Assembly: GCA_008032955.1 (NCBI GenBank)
Contig: CP032046.1
Coordinates: forward strand, 620,001 to 684,000
Length of the DNA stretch: 64,000 bases
Direction of reading: 5' to 3'
Origin: Helicobacter pylori
Lineage (GTDB): Bacteria; Campylobacterota; Campylobacteria; Campylobacterales; Helicobacteraceae
Shown piece after piece: positions 1-7,757 of this stretch (position 1 is the first letter of the stretch; every line of letters starts with the position of its first letter). The position numbers were made by a program, and so were the translations under genes. A model generated the notes under the pieces. That model worked only from the letters and a program-made list of their open reading frames with translations, was not told the origin of the DNA and did no database searches.

Positions 1-207
1 TTAATGGATTCTGTAATCGCTAGTTTTTTAGCCCCCATGCTCATGCTCTATACCACTTCGCAAAAAGGTTTTGAAAAAACGATGGATACTTTGGGTATTA
101 TAGGAGACGCGTTTGTTTTAAACCATTTTTTATGGGGACTGCTTTTTAGCCTTGTGGTCTCATTTGTTTCTGTTTTACTTGTAGCTTGGAGGACTAGACA
201 TGTATAA
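1..207 (+). CDS. ftsX: FtsX, cell-division ABC transporter permease (3' end only)
   Basis: The frame is open from the first base of the window, so only the last 68 codons are present. They contain a hydrophobic stretch and a final membrane helix (HFLWGLLFSLVVSFVSVLLV) ending in a short basic tail, as in the last transmembrane segments of FtsX permeases. FtsX works with the ATPase FtsE at the division site and transmits ATP-driven signals to periplasmic coiled-coil activators of cell-wall hydrolases. The stop overlaps the next gene by 8 bases, which suggests translational coupling to the EnvC-like protein that follows. The assignment rests mainly on this context, because the fragment itself is short. 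Confidence 0.72.
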   Translation, partial: LMDSVIASFLAPMLMLYTTSQKGFEKTMDTLGIIGDAFVLNHFLWGLLFSLVVSFVSVLLVAWRTRHV

Positions 208-1402
208 ATTAGGGGTGTTTTTGTTAGCCACCTTACTATCAGCTAACACGCAAAAAGTGAGCGATATTGCTAAAGATATCCAGCATAAAGAAACCCTTTT
301 GAAAAAAACCCATGAAGAAAAAAACCAACTAAACAGCCGTTTGAGTTCTTTAGGCGAAGCGATCCGCTCTAAAGAGCTTCAAAAGGTTGAGATGGAGCGC
401 CAAATGGCCGCCTTAAAAAAGAGTCTTGAAAAAAATCGTAACGAAAGTTTGGCTCAAGAAAAAGTCCTAACCAACTATCGCAAGTCTTTAGATCATTTGC
501 AAAAACAACGATCGTTTTTACAAAAGAGGGTGTTTGATACGCTTTTAGAGGATTTTCTTTTTTCACAAGCCCTAAAGGGGCAGAATTTAGCCTCTTCTAA
601 TGATGTGATTTTACAAGTAGCGTTTGAAAACTTGCACCAAAGCACTCTGTCTAAAATGTCGCAACTGAGCCAAGAAGAAAAGGATCTCAATACGCAAGCT
701 TTAAAAGTCAAAAGCAGCATTCAAAAAATCTCATCTGTCATAGATGAGCAAAAAACTCGTGAAGTAACCTTAAAATCCTTGCAAACCGAACAAAATAAGC
801 TCATTTTGAGCATGCAAAAAGATTATGCGATCTATAACCAACGCCTAACCCTTTTAGAAAAAGAGCGCCAGAATTTAAACGCCCTTTTAAAACGCTTGAA
901 TATCATCAAACAAAACAGAGAAAATGAAGAAAAAGTCAGTTTGAAAAGATCTTCTCAAGCTTTAGAAGTCAAACAAGTGGCTAGCTCTTATCAAAATATC
1001 AACACCACGAGCTATAACGGGCCAAAAACGATCGCCCCTTTGAACGATTATGAAGTGGTGCAAAAATTTGGCCCCTATATTGATCCGGTTTATAATTTAA
1101 AAATTTTTAGCGAGTCTATTACGCTGGTGTCAAAAACCCCAAACGCTTTGGTGCGTAATGTTTTGGACGGGAAAATCGTGTTCGCTAAAGAAATCAACAT
1201 GCTTAAAAAAGTCGTTATCATTGAGCATAAAAACGGCATCCGCACGATTTATTCTCAACTGGATAAAATCGCCCCCACCATTAAAAGCGGCATGCACATC
1301 CAAAAAGGCTATGTTTTAGGGCGCATTGAGCAACGCTTGGGTTTTGAAGTTACTATGAGAGAAAAGCACATTAACCCCTTAGAACTCATCGCACGCAATT
1401 AA
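200..1402 (+). CDS. EnvC-like coiled-coil protein with degenerate LytM (M23) domain
   Basis: 400 residues: an N-terminal signal-like hydrophobic segment, a long coiled coil from about residue 25 to 250, and a C-terminal LytM/M23-type beta domain from about 285 to 398. The domain carries typical strand motifs (VRNVLDGKIVFA, VVIIEHKNGIRTIYSQL, GRIEQRLGFEV). The zinc ligands of active M23 peptidases cannot be seen: there is no H-x3-D near the start of the domain, and the usual HxH position reads IYS. This is the state of E. coli EnvC, which does not cut peptidoglycan but activates amidases and is recruited by FtsEX. The overlap with ftsX supports the same role here, and AmiA (19086-20483) is a plausible client. 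Corresponds to HP0750 by position, from memory. Confidence 0.72.
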   Translation: MYKLGVFLLATLLSANTQKVSDIAKDIQHKETLLKKTHEEKNQLNSRLSSLGEAIRSKELQKVEMERQMAALKKSLEKNRNESLAQEKVLTNYRKSLDHLQKQRSFLQKRVFDTLLEDFLFSQALKGQNLASSNDVILQVAFENLHQSTLSKMSQLSQEEKDLNTQALKVKSSIQKISSVIDEQKTREVTLKSLQTEQNKLILSMQKDYAIYNQRLTLLEKERQNLNALLKRLNIIKQNRENEEKVSLKRSSQALEVKQVASSYQNINTTSYNGPKTIAPLNDYEVVQKFGPYIDPVYNLKIFSESITLVSKTPNALVRNVLDGKIVFAKEINMLKKVVIIEHKNGIRTIYSQLDKIAPTIKSGMHIQKGYVLGRIEQRLGFEVTMREKHINPLELIARN

Positions 1403-1426
1403 ACAAATCATTTTTATTGCCGATAT
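1400..1426 (+). promoter_or_regulatory. Sigma28 (FliA) promoter for flaG-fliD-fliS
   Basis: TAAA at 1400-1403 and GCCGATAT at 1419-1426 are separated by 15 bases. This matches the flagellar sigma28 consensus TAAA-N15-GCCGATAA except for the last base. It lies about 70 bases upstream of the flaG start, and its -35 overlaps the stop codon of the preceding gene. FliA control suits genes that encode late filament-assembly proteins. Confidence 0.78.
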
Positions 1427-1494
1427 TGGCTAAAGAGCTTATGCAAACAAAGAAATCATTATACTTGTAGGCATGGAAAAATTTGGAGGTTTTT

Positions 1495-1854
1495 ATGGTC
1501 AATAAAGTTCAAGGGATTGGGATTCCCACATCTCACACAAGCGTTCAAACAACCCCCACAAAAAAGATCAGTCGCACAAACACTATAAACACTATTGATG
1601 AATCTAAGACAACAATAGACCCTGATCAATACAAACCCAAACTAGAATTATTGAGCGAGCGTCTGAATGAAGAAATGAAACGCATTGGCACGGATATTAA
1701 TTTTAGTTATAACGATACGATTAAAGGGTTAGTGGTTTCAGTCAAAGACGCTAATGGGGATAAGGTGATAAGAGAAATACCCTCTAAAGAAGCCGTGGAG
1801 CTTATGCAAAGAATGCGCGATGTGATAGGCATTATCTTTGATAAAAGAGGCTAA
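1495..1854 (+). CDS. flaG: FlaG, flagellar filament-length protein
   Basis: About 119 residues. A FlaG-family C-terminal domain (LNEEMKRIGTDINFSYNDT, then VSVKDANGDKVIREIPS and EAVELMQRM) follows a Thr/Ser-rich N-terminus. FlaG influences filament length and is usually encoded just before fliD, as here. The frame is open from a TTG at 1483, but that would bury the Shine-Dalgarno GGAGG at 1485-1489. The ATG at 1495, six bases after it, is the better start. A sigma28 promoter lies upstream. The gap to fliD is 16 bases, so the two are almost certainly cotranscribed. Confidence 0.9.
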   Translation: MVNKVQGIGIPTSHTSVQTTPTKKISRTNTINTIDESKTTIDPDQYKPKLELLSERLNEEMKRIGTDINFSYNDTIKGLVVSVKDANGDKVIREIPSKEAVELMQRMRDVIGIIFDKRG

Positions 1855-1870
1855 ACATTAGAGGTAAAAC

Positions 1871-3928
1871 ATGGCAATAGGTTCATTAAGCTCATTAGGG
1901 CTTGGCAGTAAGGTTTTGAATTACGATGTGATTGACAAGCTTAAGGACGCTGATGAAAAAGCTTTAATCGCCCCACTAGACAAGAAAATGGAGCAAAATG
2001 TTGAAAAACAAAAAGCCCTTGTAGAAATTAAAACGCTCCTTTCATCTCTAAAAGGCCCGGTTAAAACGCTTTCAGATTATTCCACTTATATCAGCCGAAA
2101 AAGCAATGTTACAGGCGATGCGTTGAGCGCGAGCGTGGGGGCTGGCGTGCCTATTCAAGATATTAAGGTGGATGTGCAAAATTTAGCGCAAGGCGATATT
2201 AACGAACTAGGGGCGAAATTTTCTTCAAGAGATGATATTTTTAGCCAAGTGGATACCACGCTCAAATTTTACACGCAAAACAAGGACTACGCCGTTGATA
2301 TTAAAGCAGGAATGACTTTAGGCGATGTGGCTCAAAGCATCACAGACGCTACCAATGGCGAAGTGATGGGCATTGTGATGAAAACAGGAGGGAATGACCC
2401 CTACCAATTAATGGTGAATACCAAAAACACTGGCGAAGACAACCGGGTCTATTTTGGCTCACACCTCCAATCCACGCTCACTAACAAAAACGCCCTTTCT
2501 TTAGGGCTTGATGGAGCCGGGAAAAGCGAATTGAGTTTGAATTTAAAGGGGGCTGATGGGAATATGCATGAAGTCCCTATCATGCTAGAGCTCCCTGAAA
2601 GCGCTTCTATCAAACAAAAAAACACCGCGATCCAAAAAGCGATGGAGCAGGCTTTAGAAAATGACCCTAATTTTAAAGATTTGATCGCTAATGGGGATAT
2701 TTCCATAGACACTCTTCATGGAGGGGAATCTTTAATCATTAATGACAGGCGTGGGGGAAACATTGAAATTAAAGGGAGTAAGGCTAAAGAGCTTGGGTTT
2801 TTGCAAACCACCGCCCAAGAAAGCGATTTGTTAAAAAGCGCTCGCACGATAAAAGAGGGTAAATTAGAAGGGGTGGTTAGTTTGAATGGCCAAAAACTGG
2901 ATTTAAAAGCCTTAACCAAAGAGAGCAACACTAGCGAAGAAAACACAGACGCTATCATTCAAGCGATCAACGCTAAAGAAGGCTTGAGTGCGTTTAAGAA
3001 CGCCGAAGGCAAGCTTGTGATCAATTCTAAAACCGGAATGCTCACCATTAAGGGCGAGGACGCTTTAGGCAAGGCCAGTTTGAAGGATTTGGGTTTGAGC
3101 GCTGGCATGGTGCAATCTTATGAAGCTTCGCAAGACACGCTTTTTATGTCTAAGAATTTGCAAAAAGCGAGCGATTCACAATTCACTTATAATGGGGTGA
3201 GCATCACGCGCCCCACTAATGAGGTCAATGATGTGATCAGTGGGGTTAATATCACTTTAGAGCAAACCACAGAGCCTAATAAACCTGCCATTATCAGCGT
3301 GAGTAGGGACAATCAAGCCATTACAGACAGCCTTAAAGAATTTGTCAAAGCCTATAATGAGCTTATCCCTAAATTAGATGAAGACACGCGCTATGACGCT
3401 GACACTAAAATCGCTGGGATTTTTAACGGCGTGGGCGATATTCGTGCCATTAGATCCTCTCTTAATAATGTGTTTTCTTATAGCGTGCATACGGATAATG
3501 GGGTAGAAAGTTTGATGAAATACGGGCTTAGTTTAGACGATAAGGGCGTGATGAGTTTGGATGAAGCTAAATTATCAAGCGCATTAAATTCTAACCCTAA
3601 AGCGACTCAAGACTTTTTCTATGGGAGCGATAGCAAGGATATGGGGGGCAGAGAAATCCACCAAGAGGGCATTTTTTCTAAATTCAATCAAGTTATCGCT
3701 AATCTCATAGACGGAGGGAACGCTAAATTAAAGATTTATGAAGATTCCCTAGACAGAGACGCTAAAAGCCTGACCAAAGACAAAGAAAACGCTCAAGAGC
3801 TTTTAAAAACCCGCTACAACATCATGGCGGAGCGTTTTGCGGCTTATGATAGCCAAATCTCTAAAGCGAATCAAAAATTCAATTCCGTGCAAATGATGAT
3901 CGATCAAGCAGCGGCTAAAAAGAATTAA
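1871..3928 (+). CDS. fliD: FliD, flagellar filament cap protein
   Basis: 685 residues. The N-terminus (MAIGSLSSLGLGSKVLNYDV) is the conserved FliD_N start. The C-terminus has the FliD_C features: a long helix ending in YDSQISKANQKFNSVQMMID. FliD caps the growing filament outside the cell and helps flagellin subunits fold. Length and architecture are as expected for H. pylori, whose FliD is longer than the enterobacterial protein because of extra middle domains. It follows flaG and precedes fliS, the usual cap and chaperone cluster, read from the sigma28 promoter at 1400. Confidence 0.95.
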   Translation: MAIGSLSSLGLGSKVLNYDVIDKLKDADEKALIAPLDKKMEQNVEKQKALVEIKTLLSSLKGPVKTLSDYSTYISRKSNVTGDALSASVGAGVPIQDIKVDVQNLAQGDINELGAKFSSRDDIFSQVDTTLKFYTQNKDYAVDIKAGMTLGDVAQSITDATNGEVMGIVMKTGGNDPYQLMVNTKNTGEDNRVYFGSHLQSTLTNKNALSLGLDGAGKSELSLNLKGADGNMHEVPIMLELPESASIKQKNTAIQKAMEQALENDPNFKDLIANGDISIDTLHGGESLIINDRRGGNIEIKGSKAKELGFLQTTAQESDLLKSARTIKEGKLEGVVSLNGQKLDLKALTKESNTSEENTDAIIQAINAKEGLSAFKNAEGKLVINSKTGMLTIKGEDALGKASLKDLGLSAGMVQSYEASQDTLFMSKNLQKASDSQFTYNGVSITRPTNEVNDVISGVNITLEQTTEPNKPAIISVSRDNQAITDSLKEFVKAYNELIPKLDEDTRYDADTKIAGIFNGVGDIRAIRSSLNNVFSYSVHTDNGVESLMKYGLSLDDKGVMSLDEAKLSSALNSNPKATQDFFYGSDSKDMGGREIHQEGIFSKFNQVIANLIDGGNAKLKIYEDSLDRDAKSLTKDKENAQELLKTRYNIMAERFAAYDSQISKANQKFNSVQMMIDQAAAKKN

Positions 3929-3969
3929 AAAAACAGAGAGTCATCAATTTTAAAGGATAAAGGAACATT

Positions 3970-4350
3970 ATGCAATACGCTAACGCTTATCAAGCCTACC
4001 AGCATAACCGAGTGAGTGTGGAATCCCCAGCAAAACTCATTGAAATGCTTTATGAAGGGATTTTAAGATTTTCTTCGCAAGCCAAACGCTGTATTGAAAA
4101 TGAAGACATTGAAAAAAAGATTTATTATATTAATAGGGTTACGGATATTTTCACGGAGTTGTTGAATATTTTAGACTATGAAAAAGGGGGGGAAGTGGCC
4201 GTGTATCTTACAGGCTTATACACCCATCAAATCAAAGTTTTAACGCAAGCCAATGTGGAAAATGACGCGAGTAAGATTGATTTGGTGTTGAATGTGGCTA
4301 GGGGGTTGTTAGAAGCTTGGAGGGAAATCCATTCAGATGAACTCGCCTAA
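3970..4350 (+). CDS. fliS: FliS, flagellin export chaperone
   Basis: 126 residues beginning MQYANAYQAYQHNRVSVESP, the typical FliS N-terminus, followed by the helical family pattern (KLIEMLYEGILRF, then INRVTDIFTELLNILD). FliS binds the C-terminus of flagellin in the cytoplasm, prevents early polymerisation and delivers it to the export gate. It follows fliD by 41 bases with an AAAGGA ribosome binding site. Its 3' end overlaps the next small gene by 14 bases. Confidence 0.93.
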   Translation: MQYANAYQAYQHNRVSVESPAKLIEMLYEGILRFSSQAKRCIENEDIEKKIYYINRVTDIFTELLNILDYEKGGEVAVYLTGLYTHQIKVLTQANVENDASKIDLVLNVARGLLEAWREIHSDELA

Positions 4351-4576
4351 TGCGTTATTAGATTCCTTTAAAATCGCTCTTGTTAAAAAAGATTCTAAGC
4401 AGGCCTTTTCATTGATAGAGTGCCTTTCTTTAGAGCAAATAAAAAGCTTGGATTTAGATGCGCTTTTAAGCCTTAAGGAAATGATAGCCCAAAGCATTGA
4501 ACTATTAGAAAAAGAAAAAGAAGAACTGCAATCACAAATGCATAAGGCTAAGAAGATTCAAAAATTTTTGTCTTAG
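4337..4576 (+). CDS. Small helical protein after fliS, possible FliT-type chaperone
   Basis: 79 residues, predicted almost wholly helical, with a Lys/Glu-rich C-terminal coiled coil (ELLEKEKEELQSQMHKAKKI). The start lies inside fliS, so the two are probably translationally coupled. Size, helix content and position after fliD-fliS fit FliT-type chaperones, which bind FliD. FliT sequences diverge strongly and no signature motif can be read here, so the function is an inference from context. HP0754 by position, from memory. Confidence 0.65.
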   Translation: MNSPNALLDSFKIALVKKDSKQAFSLIECLSLEQIKSLDLDALLSLKEMIAQSIELLEKEKEELQSQMHKAKKIQKFLS

Positions 4577-4592
4577 ATTTTTTAAACTACGA

Positions 4593-4598
4593 TACAAT
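4593..4598 (+). promoter_or_regulatory. Housekeeping -10 element for tcdA
   Basis: TACAAT followed by AAAAG lies about 30 bases before the tcdA start and 17 bases after the previous stop codon. It fits the H. pylori sigma80 -10 consensus TATAAT at five of six positions. No clear -35 is visible, which is normal for this species. Confidence 0.45.
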
Positions 4599-4628
4599 AA
4601 AAGCACTATTTTTATTGAAGGCTAAAGA

Positions 4629-5300
4629 TTGTCTGAACCCATAGATAGATTCACGCGCATAAGGTGGTTGTTTAAAAACGATTTTGAAAAAATCCGCCAA
4701 CAAAGGGTTTTAATCTGTGGTGTGGGGGGCGTTGGGGGCTTTGCGCTAGACGCTTTGTATCGTGTGGGGATAGGGCAAATCACCATCATTGACAAAGATG
4801 TGTTTGATGTTACCAATCAAAACCGCCAGATTGGCTCAGAAAGGATAGGAGAATCTAAAGTGTTGGTGTTGCAAGATCTCTATAAAGGCATTCAAGCTTT
4901 GAATTATCGCATAGATGAAGCGTTTTTAAATTCATTTAATTTTAGAGATTATGATTACATTTTAGATTGCATGGACGATTTGCCTATTAAAACAAGCTTA
5001 GCGATAAAGTGTCAAAATTTCGCTTACGGGAAGTTTATCAGCTCTATGGGGAGTGCGAAACGCTTGAATCCTAAACACATCCAAGTGGGGAGCGTGTGGG
5101 AAAGCTATGGCGATAAATTCGGGCGTAAATTTAGAGATTTTTTAAAAAAAAGCCGCTTTAAAGGGGATTTTAAAGTGGTTTTTAGCCCTGAAGTCCCGCA
5201 TTGCATAGAGCTTGGGAGTTTTAATGCGGTTACGGCGAGTTTTGGCTTGCAAATAGCGAGTGAAGTCGTGCAAGACATTATCAACAATGAAAGGCAATGA
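4629..5300 (+). CDS. tcdA: TcdA-like tRNA threonylcarbamoyladenosine dehydratase (ThiF/MoeB superfamily)
   Basis: 223 residues of the E1-like superfamily. The nucleotide-binding loop GVGGVGGFALDALYRVGIG is followed by the acidic TIIDKDVFDVTNQNRQIGS motif. Later segments (ILDCMDD, RLNPKHIQVGSVWES, HCIELGSFNAVTASFGLQIA) resemble TcdA/CsdL better than MoeB, and the CxxC zinc pairs of MoeB/ThiF are absent. TcdA uses ATP to cyclise t6A37 in tRNA. H. pylori annotations often call this gene moeB. The start is a TTG at 4629, after the -10 element at 4593. A second superfamily member begins at 63830. Confidence 0.75.
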   Translation: MSEPIDRFTRIRWLFKNDFEKIRQQRVLICGVGGVGGFALDALYRVGIGQITIIDKDVFDVTNQNRQIGSERIGESKVLVLQDLYKGIQALNYRIDEAFLNSFNFRDYDYILDCMDDLPIKTSLAIKCQNFAYGKFISSMGSAKRLNPKHIQVGSVWESYGDKFGRKFRDFLKKSRFKGDFKVVFSPEVPHCIELGSFNAVTASFGLQIASEVVQDIINNERQ

Positions 5301-5301
5301 A

Positions 5302-5451
5302 ATGAAAGATTACGAAGACGAATTGGAAGATTTTGAAGAAGAAGAAGAATTAGAGGGCTTTGAAGAAGAAGATGAAGAGTATAATGATTATAAGAATGTC
5401 TATGATGATGACGATTATGAAGACTATAACTCTGATTATGAAGAAGAGTGA
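5302..5451 (+). CDS. Very acidic 49-residue protein of unknown function
   Basis: From the ATG at 5302, after AAAGG at 5289-5293, the product is about 49 residues, almost all Glu, Asp, Tyr and Asn, with no hydrophobic core. It starts one base after the tcdA stop and ends 3 bases before the next start, so it is embedded in an operon. The coding frame itself is the evidence: a clean ATG with Shine-Dalgarno and a strong compositional bias. It may act as a polyanionic, intrinsically disordered binder, but no family is recognised. An upstream in-frame start inside tcdA (5260) is less likely. Confidence 0.62.
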   Translation: MKDYEDELEDFEEEEELEGFEEEDEEYNDYKNVYDDDDYEDYNSDYEEE

Positions 5452-5454
5452 AAA

Positions 5455-6336
5455 ATGATTTATGCAGGCGTTCTCCAGCATGCTTATTGCGGCTCTAGAA
5501 AAAAAACCATAGAGCATACAGCCAACTTGCTTGAACAAGCGCTAAAAAAACACCCTAAGACCAATTTAGTGGTGTTGCAAGAATTGAACCCTTATAGTTA
5601 TTTTTGCCAGAGCGAAAACCCTAAATTTTTTGATTTGGGCGAGTATTTTGAAGAAGATAAGGCTTTTTTTAGCGCTTTAGCTCAAAAATTTCAAGTGGTG
5701 CTTATCGCTTCTTTATTTGAAAAGCGCGCTAAAGGGTTGTATCACAATAGTGCGGTTGTGTTTGAAAAAGATGGATCAATCGCTGGAGTGTATCGCAAAA
5801 TGCACATTCCTGATGACCCAGGGTTTTATGAAAAATTTTATTTCACGCCGGGGGATTTGGGCTTTGAGCCTATTATTACAAGCGTGGGCAAATTAGGGCT
5901 TATGGTGTGCTGGGATCAGTGGTATCCTGAAGCAGCAAGGATCATGGCTTTAAAAGGGGCAGAAATTTTAATCTATCCTAGCGCGATAGGGTTTTTAGAA
6001 GAAGATTCTAACGAAGAAAAAAAGCGTCAGCAAAACGCATGGGAGACGATCCAAAGAGGGCATGCGATCGCTAATGGCTTGCCTTTGATTGCGACTAACA
6101 GAGTGGGCGTAGAGTTAGATCCTAGCGGCGCGATTAAGGGGGGCATTACTTTTTTTGGCTCTAGTTTTGTGGTGGGGGCTTTGGGCGAATTTTTGGCTAA
6201 AGCGAGCGATAAAGAAGAGATTTTGTATGCAGAAATTGATTTAGAACGCACCGAAGAAGTGCGCCGAATGTGGCCGTTTCTAAGAGACAGACGCATTGAT
6301 TTTTATAACGATTTGTTGAAACGCTATGGGGATTAG
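5455..6336 (+). CDS. aguB: Nitrilase-family amidohydrolase, probable N-carbamoylputrescine amidase (AguB)
   Basis: 293 residues with the Glu-Lys-Cys catalytic triad of the carbon-nitrogen hydrolase superfamily: Glu in VVLQELNPY, Lys in YRKMHIPDDPGF, and Cys in GLMVCWDQWYPEAAR. The last motif and the RKMHIPDDP stretch are typical of AguB/beta-ureidopropionase-type members. AguB converts N-carbamoylputrescine to putrescine, CO2 and ammonia in the cytoplasm, the last step from arginine through agmatine. Older annotations call it beta-alanine synthetase. It follows the acidic protein by 3 bases in an apparent operon with tcdA. The family is certain; the exact substrate is inferred. Confidence 0.82.
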   Translation: MIYAGVLQHAYCGSRKKTIEHTANLLEQALKKHPKTNLVVLQELNPYSYFCQSENPKFFDLGEYFEEDKAFFSALAQKFQVVLIASLFEKRAKGLYHNSAVVFEKDGSIAGVYRKMHIPDDPGFYEKFYFTPGDLGFEPIITSVGKLGLMVCWDQWYPEAARIMALKGAEILIYPSAIGFLEEDSNEEKKRQQNAWETIQRGHAIANGLPLIATNRVGVELDPSGAIKGGITFFGSSFVVGALGEFLAKASDKEEILYAEIDLERTEEVRRMWPFLRDRRIDFYNDLLKRYGD

Positions 6337-6359
6337 AGATTATTTTAGAAAGGATTGAC

Positions 6360-6431
6360 ATGGTAGGTGTAATTTTTTGCGCTAAACAAGTGCAAAAGTT
6401 CTATCATTTTTGCGCGGTATCTTTATTTTAA
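6360..6431 (+). CDS. Possible 23-residue micro-ORF upstream of the antiporter gene
   Basis: An ATG at 6360 has AAAGG eight bases upstream and opens a 23-codon frame (MVGVIFCAKQ... ending SLF) that stops 12 bases before the next ATG. It fills the gap between aguB and the antiporter gene. It could be a leader peptide or a chance frame; there is no homology evidence. The sequence TTTTTGCGC occurs twice in it. Confidence 0.2.
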   Translation: MVGVIFCAKQVQKFYHFCAVSLF

Positions 6432-6443
6432 CAAGGAGCAAAA

Positions 6444-7757
6444 ATGCTAGAAAATAGCTCTATATGGAGCAATCCTGCCTTTGTGGCCATCATTTGCATG
6501 TGCGTTCTTAGCCTTTTAAGGCTCAATGTCATGCTTTCTATGATTAGCGCGACTCTCATAGCAGGACTTATGGGAGGGCTTGGAATCACAGAGAGTTTTA
6601 ATGTAATGATAGACGGCATGAAAGGCAATTTAAACATCGCCTTAAGCTACATCCTTTTAGGGGCTTTGGCGGTAGCGATCGCTAAAAGCAACCTCATTAA
6701 AGTCGCTTTGAGTAAGCTGATAGGCTTAATGGATTACAAGCGATCCACTTTTTGTTTTTTGATCGCTTTCATCGCATGCTTTTCGCAAAATTTAGTGCCG
6801 GTGCATATCGCTTTTATCCCTATTTTAATCCCCCCTCTTTTGCATTTGATGAACCGGCTAGAATTGGATAGAAGAGCGGTCGCTTGCGCTTTAACCTTTG
6901 GCTTGCAAGCCCCCTACTTGGTGCTTCCTGTAGGGTTTGGCTTGATTTTTCAAACCACTATTTTAGAGCAATTAAAAGCTAATGGCGTGAGCACCACCAT
7001 AGCGCAAATCACGGGAGTGATGTGGATAGCAGGGTTAGCGATGGTCGTTGGGCTACTTTTAGCGGTATTAACGCTATACAAAAAACCCAGGTGCTACCAA
7101 GAAAAATCTTTTAATATAGAAGATTACGCCTCGCTTCAATTAAACTACCATGACTATTTGACTTTTATAGGGATTGTCGTGGCGTTTGTGATCCAATTAG
7201 CCACCGATTCGATGCCCTTAGCCGCCTTTTTAGCGCTAGCGATCATCTTATTAGGCCGTGGTATTAAGTTTAAAGAAACAGACTCGCTTATGGATGATAG
7301 CGTGAAGATGATGGCGTTTATCGCTTTTGTGATGCTAGTGGCTAGCGGGTTTGGAGAAGTGTTGCAAAAAGTGCATGCGATAGAGGGCCTAGTGAATGCG
7401 ATCACAAGCGTAGTCCAAGGGAAGCTTTTAGGGGCTTTTTTAATGCTTGTTGTAGGGCTTTTTATCACTATGGGGATAGGGACTTCTTTTGGCACTATCC
7501 CTATCATCGCTGTGTTTTATGTCCCTTTATGCGCGAAATTAGGTTTTAGCATAGAATCTACGATTTTACTCATCGGCATAGCCGCAGCTTTAGGCGATGC
7601 AGGCTCACCGGCTAGCGATAGCACCATGGGGCCCACTTGCGGGCTTAACGCAGACAACCAACACAATCATATCTATGACACATGCGTGCCGACTTTTTTA
7701 GTCTATAACCTCCCTTTGATTGTTGTTGGAGTGGTTGGAGCGTTACTATTAGGCTAA
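6444..7757 (+). CDS. NhaC-type Na+/H+ antiporter family membrane protein
   Basis: 437 residues, almost continuous membrane helices (about 11-12). Conserved-looking polar stretches lie within helices: FGLQAPYLVLPVGFG and, near the C-terminus, GDAGSPASDSTMGPT. These match the antiporter/ion-transporter superfamily often labelled Na+/H+ antiporter NhaC-like. It sits in the inner membrane and probably exchanges cations or carries small organic anions; the substrate cannot be read from sequence. A good AAGGAG site precedes the ATG. The last two codons overlap the likely beginning of the MATE gene that follows. Confidence 0.75.
   Translation: MLENSSIWSNPAFVAIICMCVLSLLRLNVMLSMISATLIAGLMGGLGITESFNVMIDGMKGNLNIALSYILLGALAVAIAKSNLIKVALSKLIGLMDYKRSTFCFLIAFIACFSQNLVPVHIAFIPILIPPLLHLMNRLELDRRAVACALTFGLQAPYLVLPVGFGLIFQTTILEQLKANGVSTTIAQITGVMWIAGLAMVVGLLLAVLTLYKKPRCYQEKSFNIEDYASLQLNYHDYLTFIGIVVAFVIQLATDSMPLAAFLALAIILLGRGIKFKETDSLMDDSVKMMAFIAFVMLVASGFGEVLQKVHAIEGLVNAITSVVQGKLLGAFLMLVVGLFITMGIGTSFGTIPIIAVFYVPLCAKLGFSIESTILLIGIAAALGDAGSPASDSTMGPTCGLNADNQHNHIYDTCVPTFLVYNLPLIVVGVVGALLLG

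Noticed and set aside
1483-1494. TTG start for flaG
   Set aside because: The ATG at 1495 follows the GGAGG ribosome binding site; the TTG would place that site inside the gene.
4622-5287. Minus-strand frames opposite tcdA
   Set aside because: Complementary shadows of the conserved tcdA coding frame.
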